A stretch of 35,687 nucleotides of DNA, from the NCBI GenBank assembly GCA_021299555.1, contig JAJTGH010000008.1:1-35687 (forward strand). The letters run 5' to 3'. Below the pieces are notes generated by a model. The model worked only from the letters and a program-made list of their open reading frames with translations. It did no database searches and was not told the origin of the DNA. Source of the stretch: Comamonadaceae bacterium (lineage in GTDB: Bacteria > Pseudomonadota > Gammaproteobacteria > Burkholderiales > Burkholderiaceae_C). This document shows positions 16,655 through 24,624 of this stretch, piece after piece. A program made the position numbers and the translations under genes. Positions within the stretch are counted from its first letter, which is position 1, and every line of letters begins with the position of its first letter.

Positions 16655-17668
16655 TCACAGCCCTGCGAGCGCCTGGGCGGGATACCCCGGTCTGGTTTTG
16701 CAGTCCTCGATGTACTGCGCAATGATGGCCTCGAAGCTGTCGTCAGCGCGCAGCCCCAGAGCGCGTGCGCGCTCGAAGGTGCAGCCCTTGGCCCAGTTGT
16801 CCACGATGCCGGCGATGCGTTCGTCTTTCTCGAAGGTGACACGTGCACGCACGGCCGGACCTGCGACTTTTTCCAGGGCGGCCAGCATCTCGCTGACCTT
16901 GACGTTCAGGCCTGGCAGGTTCAGGGCCATGCGGCCACCAAAGGCCAGCCGGCTGGCTTCGAACACGGTGATTAAGCCATGCACGGTGTTGCCCGGTGAA
17001 GACACCGGGTGTGACACCGAAGCATCGACCGGGCAGGTGGTGGCGGTGCCTGCCAGAGGTTCGCGGATGATGCCGCTGAAAAACGACGATGCTGCGCCAT
17101 TGGGCTTGCCGGGGCGCACGGTCACGGTCATCAAGCGGGCGGCGCGGCCATCGATATAGCCCTTGCGGGTGTAGTCGGCCACCATGTGCTCGATCATGAG
17201 TTTGTGCGTGCCGTACGAGGTTTGCGGCGTGGGCAAGGTGGTGTCAGCCACCAGCGCTGGCATGGGGTTGGCCGCGTCCGGACCAAAAACGGCCACCGAA
17301 CTGGCAAACATCAGGCGAGGCACCTTGCCAGAAGACTGACTGGCCGCACGCAAGCTGTCAAGCAGCAGACGCGAGCTGTCCACGTTCGAGCGCAGACCCA
17401 GATCGAAGTCCAATTCGCACTCGCCCGACACGGCCGAGGCCAGGTGAAAAACGCCATCAAAGCCGCTTTTGAACAGCTTGCCTTGCTCCAGCATCGGCCC
17501 GGCATGGCCCTTGACGCGGGGATCTGCCAGCAGATCGGCCGGCGCGGGAAACAGGTCGGCAATGGCCAACTCTTCCACGGCCTGGCCATTTAGGTGGCCG
17601 CGCTTGAGTATTTCGCGGGCCAGGCGAGCGCCCAGGAAGCCGGCGCCGCCGGTGATCAGAATTCGCAT
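16655..17668 (-). CDS. denD: Extended SDR, DenD-like (D-erythronate dehydrogenase family)
   Basis: A 337-residue NAD-dependent epimerase/dehydratase-fold protein with GGAGFLG (7-13), SSVAVFG, and the Y152-GTH-K156 catalytic pair. The long VRPGKPNGAASSFFSGIIREP segment is characteristic of the D-erythronate dehydrogenase (DenD) branch. Start ATG 17668 follows AAGGA and lies 15 bases after the dehydratase stop. DenD normally oxidises D-erythronate at C2 for the OtnI/OtnK/OtnC route, but none of those genes is in this window. The neighbours instead make and split hexonate or pentonate intermediates, so here it may oxidise another sugar or sugar acid. The family call is firm; the substrate and symbol are tentative. 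Confidence 0.75.
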   Translation of the reverse strand: MRILITGGAGFLGARLAREILKRGHLNGQAVEELAIADLFPAPADLLADPRVKGHAGPMLEQGKLFKSGFDGVFHLASAVSGECELDFDLGLRSNVDSSRLLLDSLRAASQSSGKVPRLMFASSVAVFGPDAANPMPALVADTTLPTPQTSYGTHKLMIEHMVADYTRKGYIDGRAARLMTVTVRPGKPNGAASSFFSGIIREPLAGTATTCPVDASVSHPVSSPGNTVHGLITVFEASRLAFGGRMALNLPGLNVKVSEMLAALEKVAGPAVRARVTFEKDERIAGIVDNWAKGCTFERARALGLRADDSFEAIIAQYIEDCKTRPGYPAQALAGL

Positions 17669-17683
17669 GTCGCTGTCCTTGGT

Positions 17684-19420
17684 TCAATGGTTGTCTTTGG
17701 GAACGGCTGCGCCGCGTTGCCCGACCAGGAAGTCCAGGTCGGCCCCTTCGTCGGCTTGCAGCACGTGGTCGATGTAGAGCTTCCAGTAGCCCGAGTCCAT
17801 GGCCGGCGCTGGCTTTTTCCACTGGGCCAGACGGCGCGCGAGTTCGTCGTCGCTGATGAGCAGTTGCAGTTTGCGCGCGGGCACATTGAGCTCAATCATG
17901 TCGCCATTTTTCACCACCGCCAGGGGGCCGCCGGCAGCCGCCTCGGGCGCGGTGTGCAGCACCACCGTGCCGTAAGCGGTGCCGCTCATGCGCGCGTCGC
18001 TGATGCGCACCATGTCGGTGATTCCTTTGCGAAGCACCTTGGGAGGCAGCGGCATGTTGCCCACTTCCGCCATGCCAGGGTAGCCTTTGGGGCCGCAGTT
18101 CTTGAGCACCAGGATGCAGGTTTCGTCCACGTCCAGGCTTTCGTCGTCAATGCGTTTGTGGAAGTCGTCGCTGTCTTCGAACACCACCGCGCGCCCAGTG
18201 TGCACCATGAGGGCAGGGGTGGCCGCGCTGGGCTTGATGACGGCGCCGCGCGGCGCCAGGTTGCCGCGCAAGATGGCGATGCCGGCCTTTTCCTTGAAGG
18301 GTGCTTCAAAGGTTTTGATGACGCGTGGGTCGTGGTTGACCGCGTCCGCAATGTTTTCAGCCACCGTCTTGCCACTGACCGTGACGATGTCCCTGTGCAG
18401 CAGGTGTTCGATCTCCTTCATGACCACAGGCAGCCCACCGGCATAGCAAAAATCCTCCATCAGGTGCTGACCCGAGGGTTGCAGGTTGAGCAGGCAGGGC
18501 AGCTCACTGCCCAGTTTCTCAAAGTCGTCCACGGTGAGCTTGAGGCCCAGGCGTCCGGCAATGGCGATCAGGTGGATCACGGCGTTGGTGGATCCGCCGA
18601 TCGCAGCCAGGGTGCGAATGGCATTTTCAAAAGCTTGGCGGGTGAGCACTTTGCTGATGGTCTGGTCGGTGTGCACCATCTCGACGATCCGACGCCCCGC
18701 CTGCCGTGCCAGCACGTTGCGCCGGCCGTCGACTGCGGGGTAAGCCGCGTTGCCCGGCAAGCCGATGCCCAGGGCCTCGACCATGCTGGCCATGGTGCTG
18801 GCCGTGCCCATGGTCATGCAGTGACCGTGGCTGCGGTGCATGCAGCTTTCAGCCTCGAAAAAATCCTGCAGCTTGAGGGTGCCGGCGCGCACCTGCTCGC
18901 TCATGCTCCAGACGCCGGTGCCCGAGCCCAGTTCCTGGCCACGCCACTTGCCGTTGAGCATCGGCCCGCCTGAAACACCGATGGTGGGCAGGCCTGCACT
19001 TGAGGCGCCCATGAGCAGCGAGGGCGTGGTCTTGTCGCAGCCCATGAGCAGGACCACGCCGTCGATCGGGTTGCCGCGTATGCTCTCCTCCACGTCCATG
19101 GAAGCAAGGTTGCGGTAGAGCATGGCGGTCGGGCGCAGCAGCGTTTCGCCAAGCGACATGACTGGAAATTCGAGCGGAAAACCGCCGGCTTCGTAGACCC
19201 CAATCTTGACCTGCTCGGCCAGGGTGCGAAAGTGCGAGTTGCACGGAGTCAGTTCGCTGAAGGTGTTGCAAATTCCAATAACAGGTCGTCCGTCAAACTG
19301 GTCGTGGGGCACGCCTTTTCCCTTGACCCAGCTGCGGTAGGCAAAGCCGTCGCGATCCTGGCGGCCAAACCACTGTTGAGAACGCAATTCGGAGGGTTTT
19401 TTGCGGGCAGAGGAGGTCAT
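17684..19420 (-). CDS. IlvD/Edd-family aldonate dehydratase (L-arabinonate/D-xylonate/D-galactonate type)
   Basis: A 578-residue iron-sulfur dehydratase turning an aldonate into its 2-keto-3-deoxy acid. Three cluster cysteines are conserved: C60 in FSELTPCN, C128 in MGCDKTTPS and C201 in GHCMTMGTAST, with K130 as probable Mg-ligand lysine. Length and cysteine positions match the [2Fe-2S] L-arabinonate dehydratase subgroup rather than IlvD itself. It is first in the leftward operon, 186 bases from the divergent GntR gene, and an operator palindrome overlaps its probable promoter. With KdgK and a DgoA-type aldolase behind it, a hexonate substrate such as galactonate or gluconate is more coherent than a pentonate, since the aldolase needs a 6-phosphate. 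Confidence 0.88.
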   Translation of the reverse strand: MTSSARKKPSELRSQQWFGRQDRDGFAYRSWVKGKGVPHDQFDGRPVIGICNTFSELTPCNSHFRTLAEQVKIGVYEAGGFPLEFPVMSLGETLLRPTAMLYRNLASMDVEESIRGNPIDGVVLLMGCDKTTPSLLMGASSAGLPTIGVSGGPMLNGKWRGQELGSGTGVWSMSEQVRAGTLKLQDFFEAESCMHRSHGHCMTMGTASTMASMVEALGIGLPGNAAYPAVDGRRNVLARQAGRRIVEMVHTDQTISKVLTRQAFENAIRTLAAIGGSTNAVIHLIAIAGRLGLKLTVDDFEKLGSELPCLLNLQPSGQHLMEDFCYAGGLPVVMKEIEHLLHRDIVTVSGKTVAENIADAVNHDPRVIKTFEAPFKEKAGIAILRGNLAPRGAVIKPSAATPALMVHTGRAVVFEDSDDFHKRIDDESLDVDETCILVLKNCGPKGYPGMAEVGNMPLPPKVLRKGITDMVRISDARMSGTAYGTVVLHTAPEAAAGGPLAVVKNGDMIELNVPARKLQLLISDDELARRLAQWKKPAPAMDSGYWKLYIDHVLQADEGADLDFLVGQRGAAVPKDNH

Positions 19421-19456
19421 GTGTCTGGTTCCCTGGCGAGCCTGAAAAACAAAAAA

Positions 19457-19471
19457 GCAATCATATGATGA
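19457..19471 (+). promoter_or_regulatory. Operator-like site 1 (GCAATCATATGATGA)
   Basis: The core ATCATATGAT (19460-19469) is a perfect 10-bp palindrome. The 15-base sequence recurs exactly, inverted, at 19573-19587. This copy overlaps the probable -10 of the leftward dehydratase operon, so a bound repressor would block it. Confidence 0.7.
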
Positions 19472-19497
19472 TAAGAACTGGCTGGGCTCCTTGTAAA
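19468..19497 (-). promoter_or_regulatory. Probable sigma70-type promoter of the dehydratase/denD/kdgK/dgoA operon
   Basis: On the minus strand TTTACA (19497-19492, 5/6 match) and TATCAT (19473-19468, 5/6 match) are separated by 18 bases, 48 bases upstream of the dehydratase ATG. The -10 overlaps operator-like site 1. Confidence 0.5.
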
Positions 19498-19572
19498 CCC
19501 CAATTTCCTGGATTTTTCAGCCGGATGAACTGGTCGATTGAGGGTTTTCCTGAGTGTGATGGCGGCCGTCAT

Positions 19573-19587
19573 TCATCATATGATTGC
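19573..19587 (-). promoter_or_regulatory. Operator-like site 2, inverted copy of site 1
   Basis: Exact reverse complement of site 1, with its palindromic core at 19575-19584, 20 bases upstream of the GntR start. TATGAT inside the core (19579-19584) may double as a -10 for the regulator gene. The two palindrome centres are 115 bp apart. Confidence 0.7.
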
Positions 19588-19606
19588 GCGGTTCCTTTGA
19601 ACTTCC

Positions 19607-20350
19607 ATGCTCAAAAACATCCATGCTCATACGCTCGATAAGGTGGGTCTGTCCATTTTGTCGGGGCACTATGGGGTGGGTGCGAGTTTGCCCCCTGAGC
19701 CTTTGCTGTGCGAGCAGTTTGGGGTCAGCCGCACGGTGGTCAGGGAGGCGATCAAGTCGTTGGCTGCCAAGGGCTTGCTGGTCACCGGGCCCAAGTTGGG
19801 GACCCGGGTTCGACCCGCAGACCACTGGAACTGGTTTGACCCCGACGTGATCGCCTGGCAGGCGCAAGCGGGGTTGACCCCGGAATTTGTGCGAGATTTG
19901 CAGGAGTTGCGGCTGGTGGTGGAGCCGGCTGCCGTGCGCATGGCGGCGGCCAAGGCCACCGACGCCGATATTGCGGCACTGGAGCAGGCCTACGCAGGCA
20001 TGAAGGATGCGATCGATTTTGGCGGAGACTATGTGGTTCATGATCTGAAATTTCATCAAGGTCTTTTGCTGGCGTCCCACAACCGGATGCTGGTTCAAAT
20101 GGGCCGGGCGCTGAGCTCCTTGCTGCGCATGAGTTTTGAAATTTCAACCCGCATCAAGGACGGTCCGCGCGAGTCTTTGCCCTTGCACCGGGCTGTGCTC
20201 GACGCGGTGATCGCGCATTCCCCGCTCAAGGCGGAGAGGGCCTTGATGGTGCTGATCAGGGCCGCCAACGCCGACATCGACCATGTGTTGGCCACGCGGC
20301 GTAAATTGCCTCGGGTCGCCGGTGCGCCGACGCGCCTGGCCCGGGCCTGA
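19607..20350 (+). CDS. GntR/FadR-subfamily (FCD) regulator, DgoR-like
   Basis: A 247-residue regulator with an N-terminal winged helix-turn-helix (about residues 8-70; LPPEPLLCEQFGVSRTVVREAIKSL, then TGPKLGTRV) and a C-terminal FCD domain with DLKFHQGLLLASHN and LHRAVLDAV ligand/metal-site motifs. The linker WNWFDPDVIAW is typical of DgoR-like regulators of galactonate and related aldonates. It is divergent from the aldonate dehydratase operon and precedes the second TRAP transporter by 20 bases, so it probably represses both units through the paired palindromes. The effector is likely an aldonate or 2-keto-3-deoxy acid (inference). The ribosome-binding site of ATG 19607 is weak. Confidence 0.9.
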   Translation: MLKNIHAHTLDKVGLSILSGHYGVGASLPPEPLLCEQFGVSRTVVREAIKSLAAKGLLVTGPKLGTRVRPADHWNWFDPDVIAWQAQAGLTPEFVRDLQELRLVVEPAAVRMAAAKATDADIAALEQAYAGMKDAIDFGGDYVVHDLKFHQGLLLASHNRMLVQMGRALSSLLRMSFEISTRIKDGPRESLPLHRAVLDAVIAHSPLKAERALMVLIRAANADIDHVLATRRKLPRVAGAPTRLARA

Positions 20351-20370
20351 AGGCAGTGGAGAGAGTAAAT

Positions 20371-20919
20371 ATGGAGCGCTTCATCAATTTGTTCTTCAAA
20401 ACCCTGGAGTTGCTGATCGTGGTCAGCTTGGTGGCCATGGTCTTCATGGTGTTCGGCAATGTGGTTTTGCGTTTCACCATGAACTCGGGCATCCTGATTT
20501 CTGAAGAGATGTCGCGTTATTGCTTCATCTGGCTGACCTACATCGGGGCCATGGTGGCCATGCGCGAAAAGGGCCACCTGGGCGTGGATACCTTGGTCAA
20601 GCACTTGCCCATGCTGGGTAAAAAGTTCTGTCTTCTCCTGAGCGAATTGCTCATGCTCTGGTGCAATCTGGTCTTTTTTTGGGGGACCTGGCAGATGCAC
20701 GAATTGCAGGTGACCAACGTATCGCCTGTGGCGGGCATATCGATGATCTGGATTTATGGCATTGGCTATGTCGTCTCTGTGGTGATGGCCATCATCAACC
20801 TCAATATGCTCTGGAAGTTGTTAACGGGTCGCCTGGCGGAAGAAGACCTTGTCATGGTTGTTGAGGCGGAGGGCTTGCCCCAGACGCCCGAGTCCGGGCC
20901 TGCGGGGGTGCGTCAATGA
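20371..20919 (+). CDS. dctQ: TRAP transporter small permease subunit DctQ (system 2)
   Basis: A 182-residue four-helix membrane subunit. Signatures are FGNVVLRFTMNSGILISEEMSRYCFIW and MREKGHLGVDTLV, close in sequence to the system 3 DctQ in this window. Start ATG 20371 has GGAGAG upstream; GTG 20356 in the same frame lies before that site and is rejected. The C-terminus has an acidic tail. The stop overlaps the dctM start as ATGA. The gene follows the GntR gene by 20 bases, so regulator and transporter are probably on one transcript. Confidence 0.92.
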   Translation: MERFINLFFKTLELLIVVSLVAMVFMVFGNVVLRFTMNSGILISEEMSRYCFIWLTYIGAMVAMREKGHLGVDTLVKHLPMLGKKFCLLLSELLMLWCNLVFFWGTWQMHELQVTNVSPVAGISMIWIYGIGYVVSVVMAIINLNMLWKLLTGRLAEEDLVMVVEAEGLPQTPESGPAGVRQ

Positions 20920-22214
20920 CGGTTGCGGTGTTTCTTTTCAGCTTGCTCGGTGCCATGGCACTGGGCATGCCCATTGCCTATGCCCTGCTGGTGTGTGGCC
21001 TGGCTCTGATGAGCTACATGGCGGTCACTGGTGTGATCCCCGCCTTTGACAGTCAGATCCTGGCTCAACGCTTTGTTGACGGAGCCGACAATTTCCCGCT
21101 GCTGGCGGTGCCATTTTTCCTGCTGGCTGGTGAGTTCATGAACGCGGGTGGCCTGAGCCGGAGGATCGTGAACATGGCCATGGCATGGCTGGGGCATTTC
21201 CGCGGAGGCCTGGGTTATGTGGCGGTGATGGCGGCCATCATCATGGCTTCACTCTCGGGCTCGGCGGTGGCCGACACGGCCGCCCTGGCGGCGCTGCTCA
21301 TCCCCATGATGCGCAACGCAGGCTACGACGTGGGTCGATCGGCCGGGCTGATTGCGGCGGGCGGCATCATTGCACCGGTGATTCCACCGTCGATTGGATT
21401 CATTATTTTTGGCGTTGCAGCCAATGTGTCGATCACCAAGCTGTTTCTCGCGGGCATCGTTCCAGGCATCATGATGGGCATCGCCATCGGGATTGCGTGG
21501 TGGTGGGTTGCCCGACGCGATCAGGTCAAGCCGGCACCGCGCATGGGCTTGGCCGAGCGCTTGCAAGCCACGAGCGACGGACTGTTGGCTCTGGCCCTTC
21601 CGGTGATCATCATCGGGGGGATGAAGTTCGGCGTTTTTACGCCCACTGAAGCGGCCGTTGTGGCGGCTGTCTACAGCTTTGTCGTGGGCGCCTTCGTGTA
21701 CCGCGAGCTCAAGTTCTCTGCCCTCTACCGATTGATTTTGACCGCTGGAAAAACCACCGCTGTGGTCATGTTCCTGGTGGCCGCTGCCATGGTCAGTGCC
21801 TGGCTGATCACGGTGGCCAACATCCCCGCCGAAGTGGCCAAGATCATGGAGCCCTTCATGGGCAACAAGATGCTGCTCATGGTCATGCTGATGCTGCTGG
21901 TTGTGGTGGTGGGCACCGCCCTGGACTTCACGCCCACGGTGCTGATCCTCACCCCAGTGCTCATGCCGCTGGTCAAGCAGGCAGGTATTGATCCGGTTTA
22001 CTTTGGCGTTCTGTTTATCATGAACAATGCGATCGGGCTGATCACGCCGCCGGTGGGTACCGTGCTCAATGTTGTTTCTGGCGTGGCCAAGATCAGTATG
22101 GACCAGGCGTTCCGAGGCGTGTTGCCTTTCCTGCTGGCTCATTTGGTGGTTCTTTTTCTATTGATTGCTTTTCCCTCGCTGGTTCTCGTCCCTCTGAAGT
22201 GGATGTTGAGCTGA
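20916..22214 (+). CDS. dctM: TRAP transporter large permease subunit DctM (system 2)
   Basis: A 432-residue polytopic permease with GADNFPLLAVPFFLLAGEFMN, MASLSGSAVADTAALA, IAPVIPPSIGFIIFG, FGVFTPTEAAVVAAVYS and NNAIGLITPPVGTVLNV signatures. It resembles the YiaN-type 2,3-diketo-L-gulonate/sugar-acid permeases and is strikingly similar along its whole length to the system 3 DctM at 28808-30091. Translation is coupled to dctQ. The binding-protein gene follows 38 bases later. The likely cargo is the aldonate degraded by the flanking dehydratases. Confidence 0.94.
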   Translation: MTVAVFLFSLLGAMALGMPIAYALLVCGLALMSYMAVTGVIPAFDSQILAQRFVDGADNFPLLAVPFFLLAGEFMNAGGLSRRIVNMAMAWLGHFRGGLGYVAVMAAIIMASLSGSAVADTAALAALLIPMMRNAGYDVGRSAGLIAAGGIIAPVIPPSIGFIIFGVAANVSITKLFLAGIVPGIMMGIAIGIAWWWVARRDQVKPAPRMGLAERLQATSDGLLALALPVIIIGGMKFGVFTPTEAAVVAAVYSFVVGAFVYRELKFSALYRLILTAGKTTAVVMFLVAAAMVSAWLITVANIPAEVAKIMEPFMGNKMLLMVMLMLLVVVVGTALDFTPTVLILTPVLMPLVKQAGIDPVYFGVLFIMNNAIGLITPPVGTVLNVVSGVAKISMDQAFRGVLPFLLAHLVVLFLLIAFPSLVLVPLKWMLS

Positions 22215-22252
22215 TTTTTTCCAACCCTGTCTGTTCAATCAAGGAGACACAC

Positions 22253-23260
22253 ATGTTTAAACGCAGAACTTTGGCCGCTCTTGTTGCCAGCGCCATGCTG
22301 GCCAGTACCGGCGCCCTGGCCCAGTTTGCCGAGCGCAATATCAAGTTCACCAATGGTGTGAATGAAGACCACCCGGTCGGTGTGGGCGTCAAGCGGATGC
22401 AGGAGGTGCTGGCGGCCAAGACCGGCGGCAAGATGAAAATCACGGCCTTCTGGGGCGGCTCTGCTGGCGGCGATCTGCAGGCCTCTCAGGCGCTGCGTGC
22501 GGGTACGCAAGAAATGGTTTGCACCTCGAGCTCACCCCTGGTGGGCATCGTCAAGGAACTCGGCGTTTTTGATTTGCCCTTTCTGTTTGCCAACGAAAAA
22601 GAAGCCGATGCGGTGCTCGACGGCCCGGCTGGCCGCTTCTTCAATGCCAAGCTTGAGGCCGCAGGTCTGGTGAATCTGGCCTACTGGGAAAATGGCTTTC
22701 GCAACCTGACCAACAGCAAGCGCGCTGTCAATCGGCTTGAAGACTTCGAGGGGGTCAAGCTGCGCGTGATGCAGAACAACATCTTCCTGGACACCTTCCG
22801 CACCCTGGGCACCAACGCGGTGCCGATGGCCTTCCAAGAAGTGTTCACCGCCCTGGAAACAAAGACCATTGATGGGCAGGAAAACCCCTTCGTGACCATC
22901 GAGACCTCCAAGTTCAATGAGGTGCAGAAATTCCTCAGCGTGACTCGGCATGCCTACACCCCTTTCCTGGTGCTCTACAGCAAGAAGCTGTGGGACCAGC
23001 TCAGCCCGCAGGAGCAGGCGGTGCTGCGCGAGGCGGCCATGGAGGGGCAGAAGGTGCAGCGTGCTGCCAACCGCACCCTCAATGAAAAGTCACTGTCGAG
23101 CTTGCGCACCAAAGGCATGCAGGTCAACGAGATCACGGCGGCCGAGCAAAACCGCATCCGCGCCAAGGTCGCCCCGGTCTATGACAAGCACAAGGACACA
23201 ATTGGCGCCGAGGCCATCAAGGTGGTGCAGGACGAGCTGAGAAAAGCCCGCGGCGGCTGA
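22253..23260 (+). CDS. dctP: TRAP transporter periplasmic substrate-binding protein DctP (system 2)
   Basis: A 335-residue periplasmic receptor. The signal peptide (MFKRRTLAAL... cleavage near ALAQ) is followed by IKFTNGVNEDHPVGVG, the binding-Arg segment GVKLRVMQN and the conserved EVFTALETKTIDGQENP motif. Start ATG 22253 has an AAGGAG site with 6-base spacing; an in-frame start at 22199 lies inside dctM and is rejected. Gene order is Q-M-P, unlike P-Q-M in the other two systems. A hairpin and a larger palindromic element follow the stop codon. The ligand is probably an aldonate. Confidence 0.94.
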   Translation: MFKRRTLAALVASAMLASTGALAQFAERNIKFTNGVNEDHPVGVGVKRMQEVLAAKTGGKMKITAFWGGSAGGDLQASQALRAGTQEMVCTSSSPLVGIVKELGVFDLPFLFANEKEADAVLDGPAGRFFNAKLEAAGLVNLAYWENGFRNLTNSKRAVNRLEDFEGVKLRVMQNNIFLDTFRTLGTNAVPMAFQEVFTALETKTIDGQENPFVTIETSKFNEVQKFLSVTRHAYTPFLVLYSKKLWDQLSPQEQAVLREAAMEGQKVQRAANRTLNEKSLSSLRTKGMQVNEITAAEQNRIRAKVAPVYDKHKDTIGAEAIKVVQDELRKARGG

Positions 23261-23276
23261 TTTCTGGCTTTTCGAG

Positions 23277-23304
23277 AGAACCTGCAGCCGGTGCTGTAGG
23301 TTCT
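23277..23304 (+). terminator. Hairpin 17 bases after dctP (system 2)
   Basis: AGAACCTGCAGC (23277-23288) pairs fully with GCTGTAGGTTCT (23293-23304), one G-T wobble, around a CGGT loop. No U-tract follows directly, so it may protect the dctP mRNA 3' end or form part of the adjacent palindromic element rather than terminate by itself. Confidence 0.5.
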
Positions 23305-23306
23305 GC

Positions 23307-23394
23307 GGGAGCGCGACCTTTGGCCCGCTGGGGTTGACAAGACGCAGCTGCGCAGCGTCCAGCCCTTGCCCCGTAAGGCGTCGCTCCCATTTTT
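23307..23394. repeat. Large intergenic palindromic element ending in a T-tract
   Basis: Outer arms GGGAGCG (23307-23313) and CGCTCCC (23382-23388) extend through CG and CCTT/AAGG pairs with single bulges to about 13 bp. Inside, GGGTTG pairs with CAGCCC, and GACGC (23341-23345) with GCGTC (23355-23359). T5 follows at 23390-23394. It looks like a REP/MITE-type element and could also terminate the TRAP transcript before the next dehydratase. Only one copy is seen in the window. Confidence 0.5.
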
Positions 23395-23430
23395 CAATTC
23401 AAAACCTGTGTTGGCCCCTTCGGACACGCC

Positions 23431-24624
23431 ATGAAAATCACTCAAGTCGAGACTGTGCGCCTGGGCGAGTTTCCCAATATTCTTTGGGTCCGATTGCACA
23501 CGGACGAGGGCCTGGTTGGGCTCGGTGAGACCTTCATGGGCGCCCAGGCGGTCGAGGCCTATCTGCACGAGTGGGTTGCCCCGAAGTTGCTGGGGCAAGA
23601 CCCCCTGGCCATCGAGGCGCGTGCGCGCGACCTCACCGGTTATCTGGGTTGGCGCGGTTCGGGTGTGGAGACCCGTGGCAATTCTGCGGTCGATATCGCT
23701 TTGTGGGACCTGTTTGGCAAGGCAGCCGGCATGCCGGTGCACACGGCCCTGGGTGGCAAAAGCCGTGACGAGATTCGGGTCTACAACACCTGTGCGGGAT
23801 ACCAGTACATCCGAAGCAATGTGAACCAGACCAGCTCCAATTGGGGGTTGGGCAACAATGCCGGCCCCTATGAGGACCTGCAAGGCTTTTTGCACCATGC
23901 CGATGAGCTGGCTCAATCGCTGCTTTCGGAGGGCATCACCGGCATGAAGATCTGGCCCTTCGATGTGGCTGCGGAAAAATCGCATGGCCAATACATCAGC
24001 CCGCAAGATCTCAACGCTGCGCTCGAGCCTTTTCGCAAGATACGCAAGGCCGTTGGCGATCAGATGGACACCATGGTCGAATTTCACAGCCTCTGGCGCT
24101 TGCCGATGGCGCAGAAGATTTCCCGGGCGCTGCAGGAGTTCAATACCTTCTGGCATGAAGACGCGATACGCATGGACAGCCTGGATCTGCTGCGGCAGTA
24201 CGCGGTCGACTGCAAGGCCCTCATTTGTGCCAGCGAAACGCTGAGCTACAAATGGGGCTTCAAGGATTATTTGCAAACGGGTGTGGCCGGCGTGGCCATG
24301 CTCGATTTGAGCTGGTGTGGCGGCCTGACTGAAGCGCGCAAGATTGCCGCCATGGCCGACGCCTGGCAGCTGCCCGTGGCACCGCACGACTGTACCGGGC
24401 CGGTGGTGTGGGCTGCCTCGACCCATCTGTCGCTGCATGCGCCCAACGCTTTGATTCAGGAGAGCGTGCGAGCGTTTTACACCGGCTGGTATAGAGAGCT
24501 GGTGACCGAATTGCCCACGGTCAAAAATGGCATGATCAGCCTCAACGACAAGCCGGGTTTGGGTCTGGAGTTGCTGCCCGACTTGCACAAGCGGGCCGAT
24601 GCGCTGGTGCGGGTCAGCAAATAA
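23431..24624 (+). CDS. Enolase-superfamily dehydratase, galactonate dehydratase-like subgroup
   Basis: A 397-residue mandelate racemase/MLE-family protein. The substrate-side lysine motif is K173-I-W175 rather than KxK. The first metal-ligand strand reads VEFHS, giving E217 and H219, as in the DFHGR arrangement of D-galactonate dehydratase where the His is a catalytic base. E243/D244, E269 (SET) and H319 (APHD) complete the site. The N-terminal capping domain ends in the usual VDIALWDLFGK. There is no clear ribosome-binding site. It follows the TRAP system 2 genes after a 170-base gap, so it probably acts on the acid imported by that transporter. A neighbouring IlvD/Edd dehydratase could serve the other epimer of a pair. 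The substrate is unknown. Confidence 0.82.
   Translation: MKITQVETVRLGEFPNILWVRLHTDEGLVGLGETFMGAQAVEAYLHEWVAPKLLGQDPLAIEARARDLTGYLGWRGSGVETRGNSAVDIALWDLFGKAAGMPVHTALGGKSRDEIRVYNTCAGYQYIRSNVNQTSSNWGLGNNAGPYEDLQGFLHHADELAQSLLSEGITGMKIWPFDVAAEKSHGQYISPQDLNAALEPFRKIRKAVGDQMDTMVEFHSLWRLPMAQKISRALQEFNTFWHEDAIRMDSLDLLRQYAVDCKALICASETLSYKWGFKDYLQTGVAGVAMLDLSWCGGLTEARKIAAMADAWQLPVAPHDCTGPVVWAASTHLSLHAPNALIQESVRAFYTGWYRELVTELPTVKNGMISLNDKPGLGLELLPDLHKRADALVRVSK

Noticed and set aside
16655-17668. A D-erythronate pathway in operon C
   Set aside because: No otnI, otnK or otnC gene is present; only the dehydrogenase family match points that way.
22199-22252. Earlier in-frame start for dctP (system 2)
   Set aside because: It overlaps dctM and puts 18 non-signal residues before a good signal peptide; ATG 22253 has a strong AAGGAG site.
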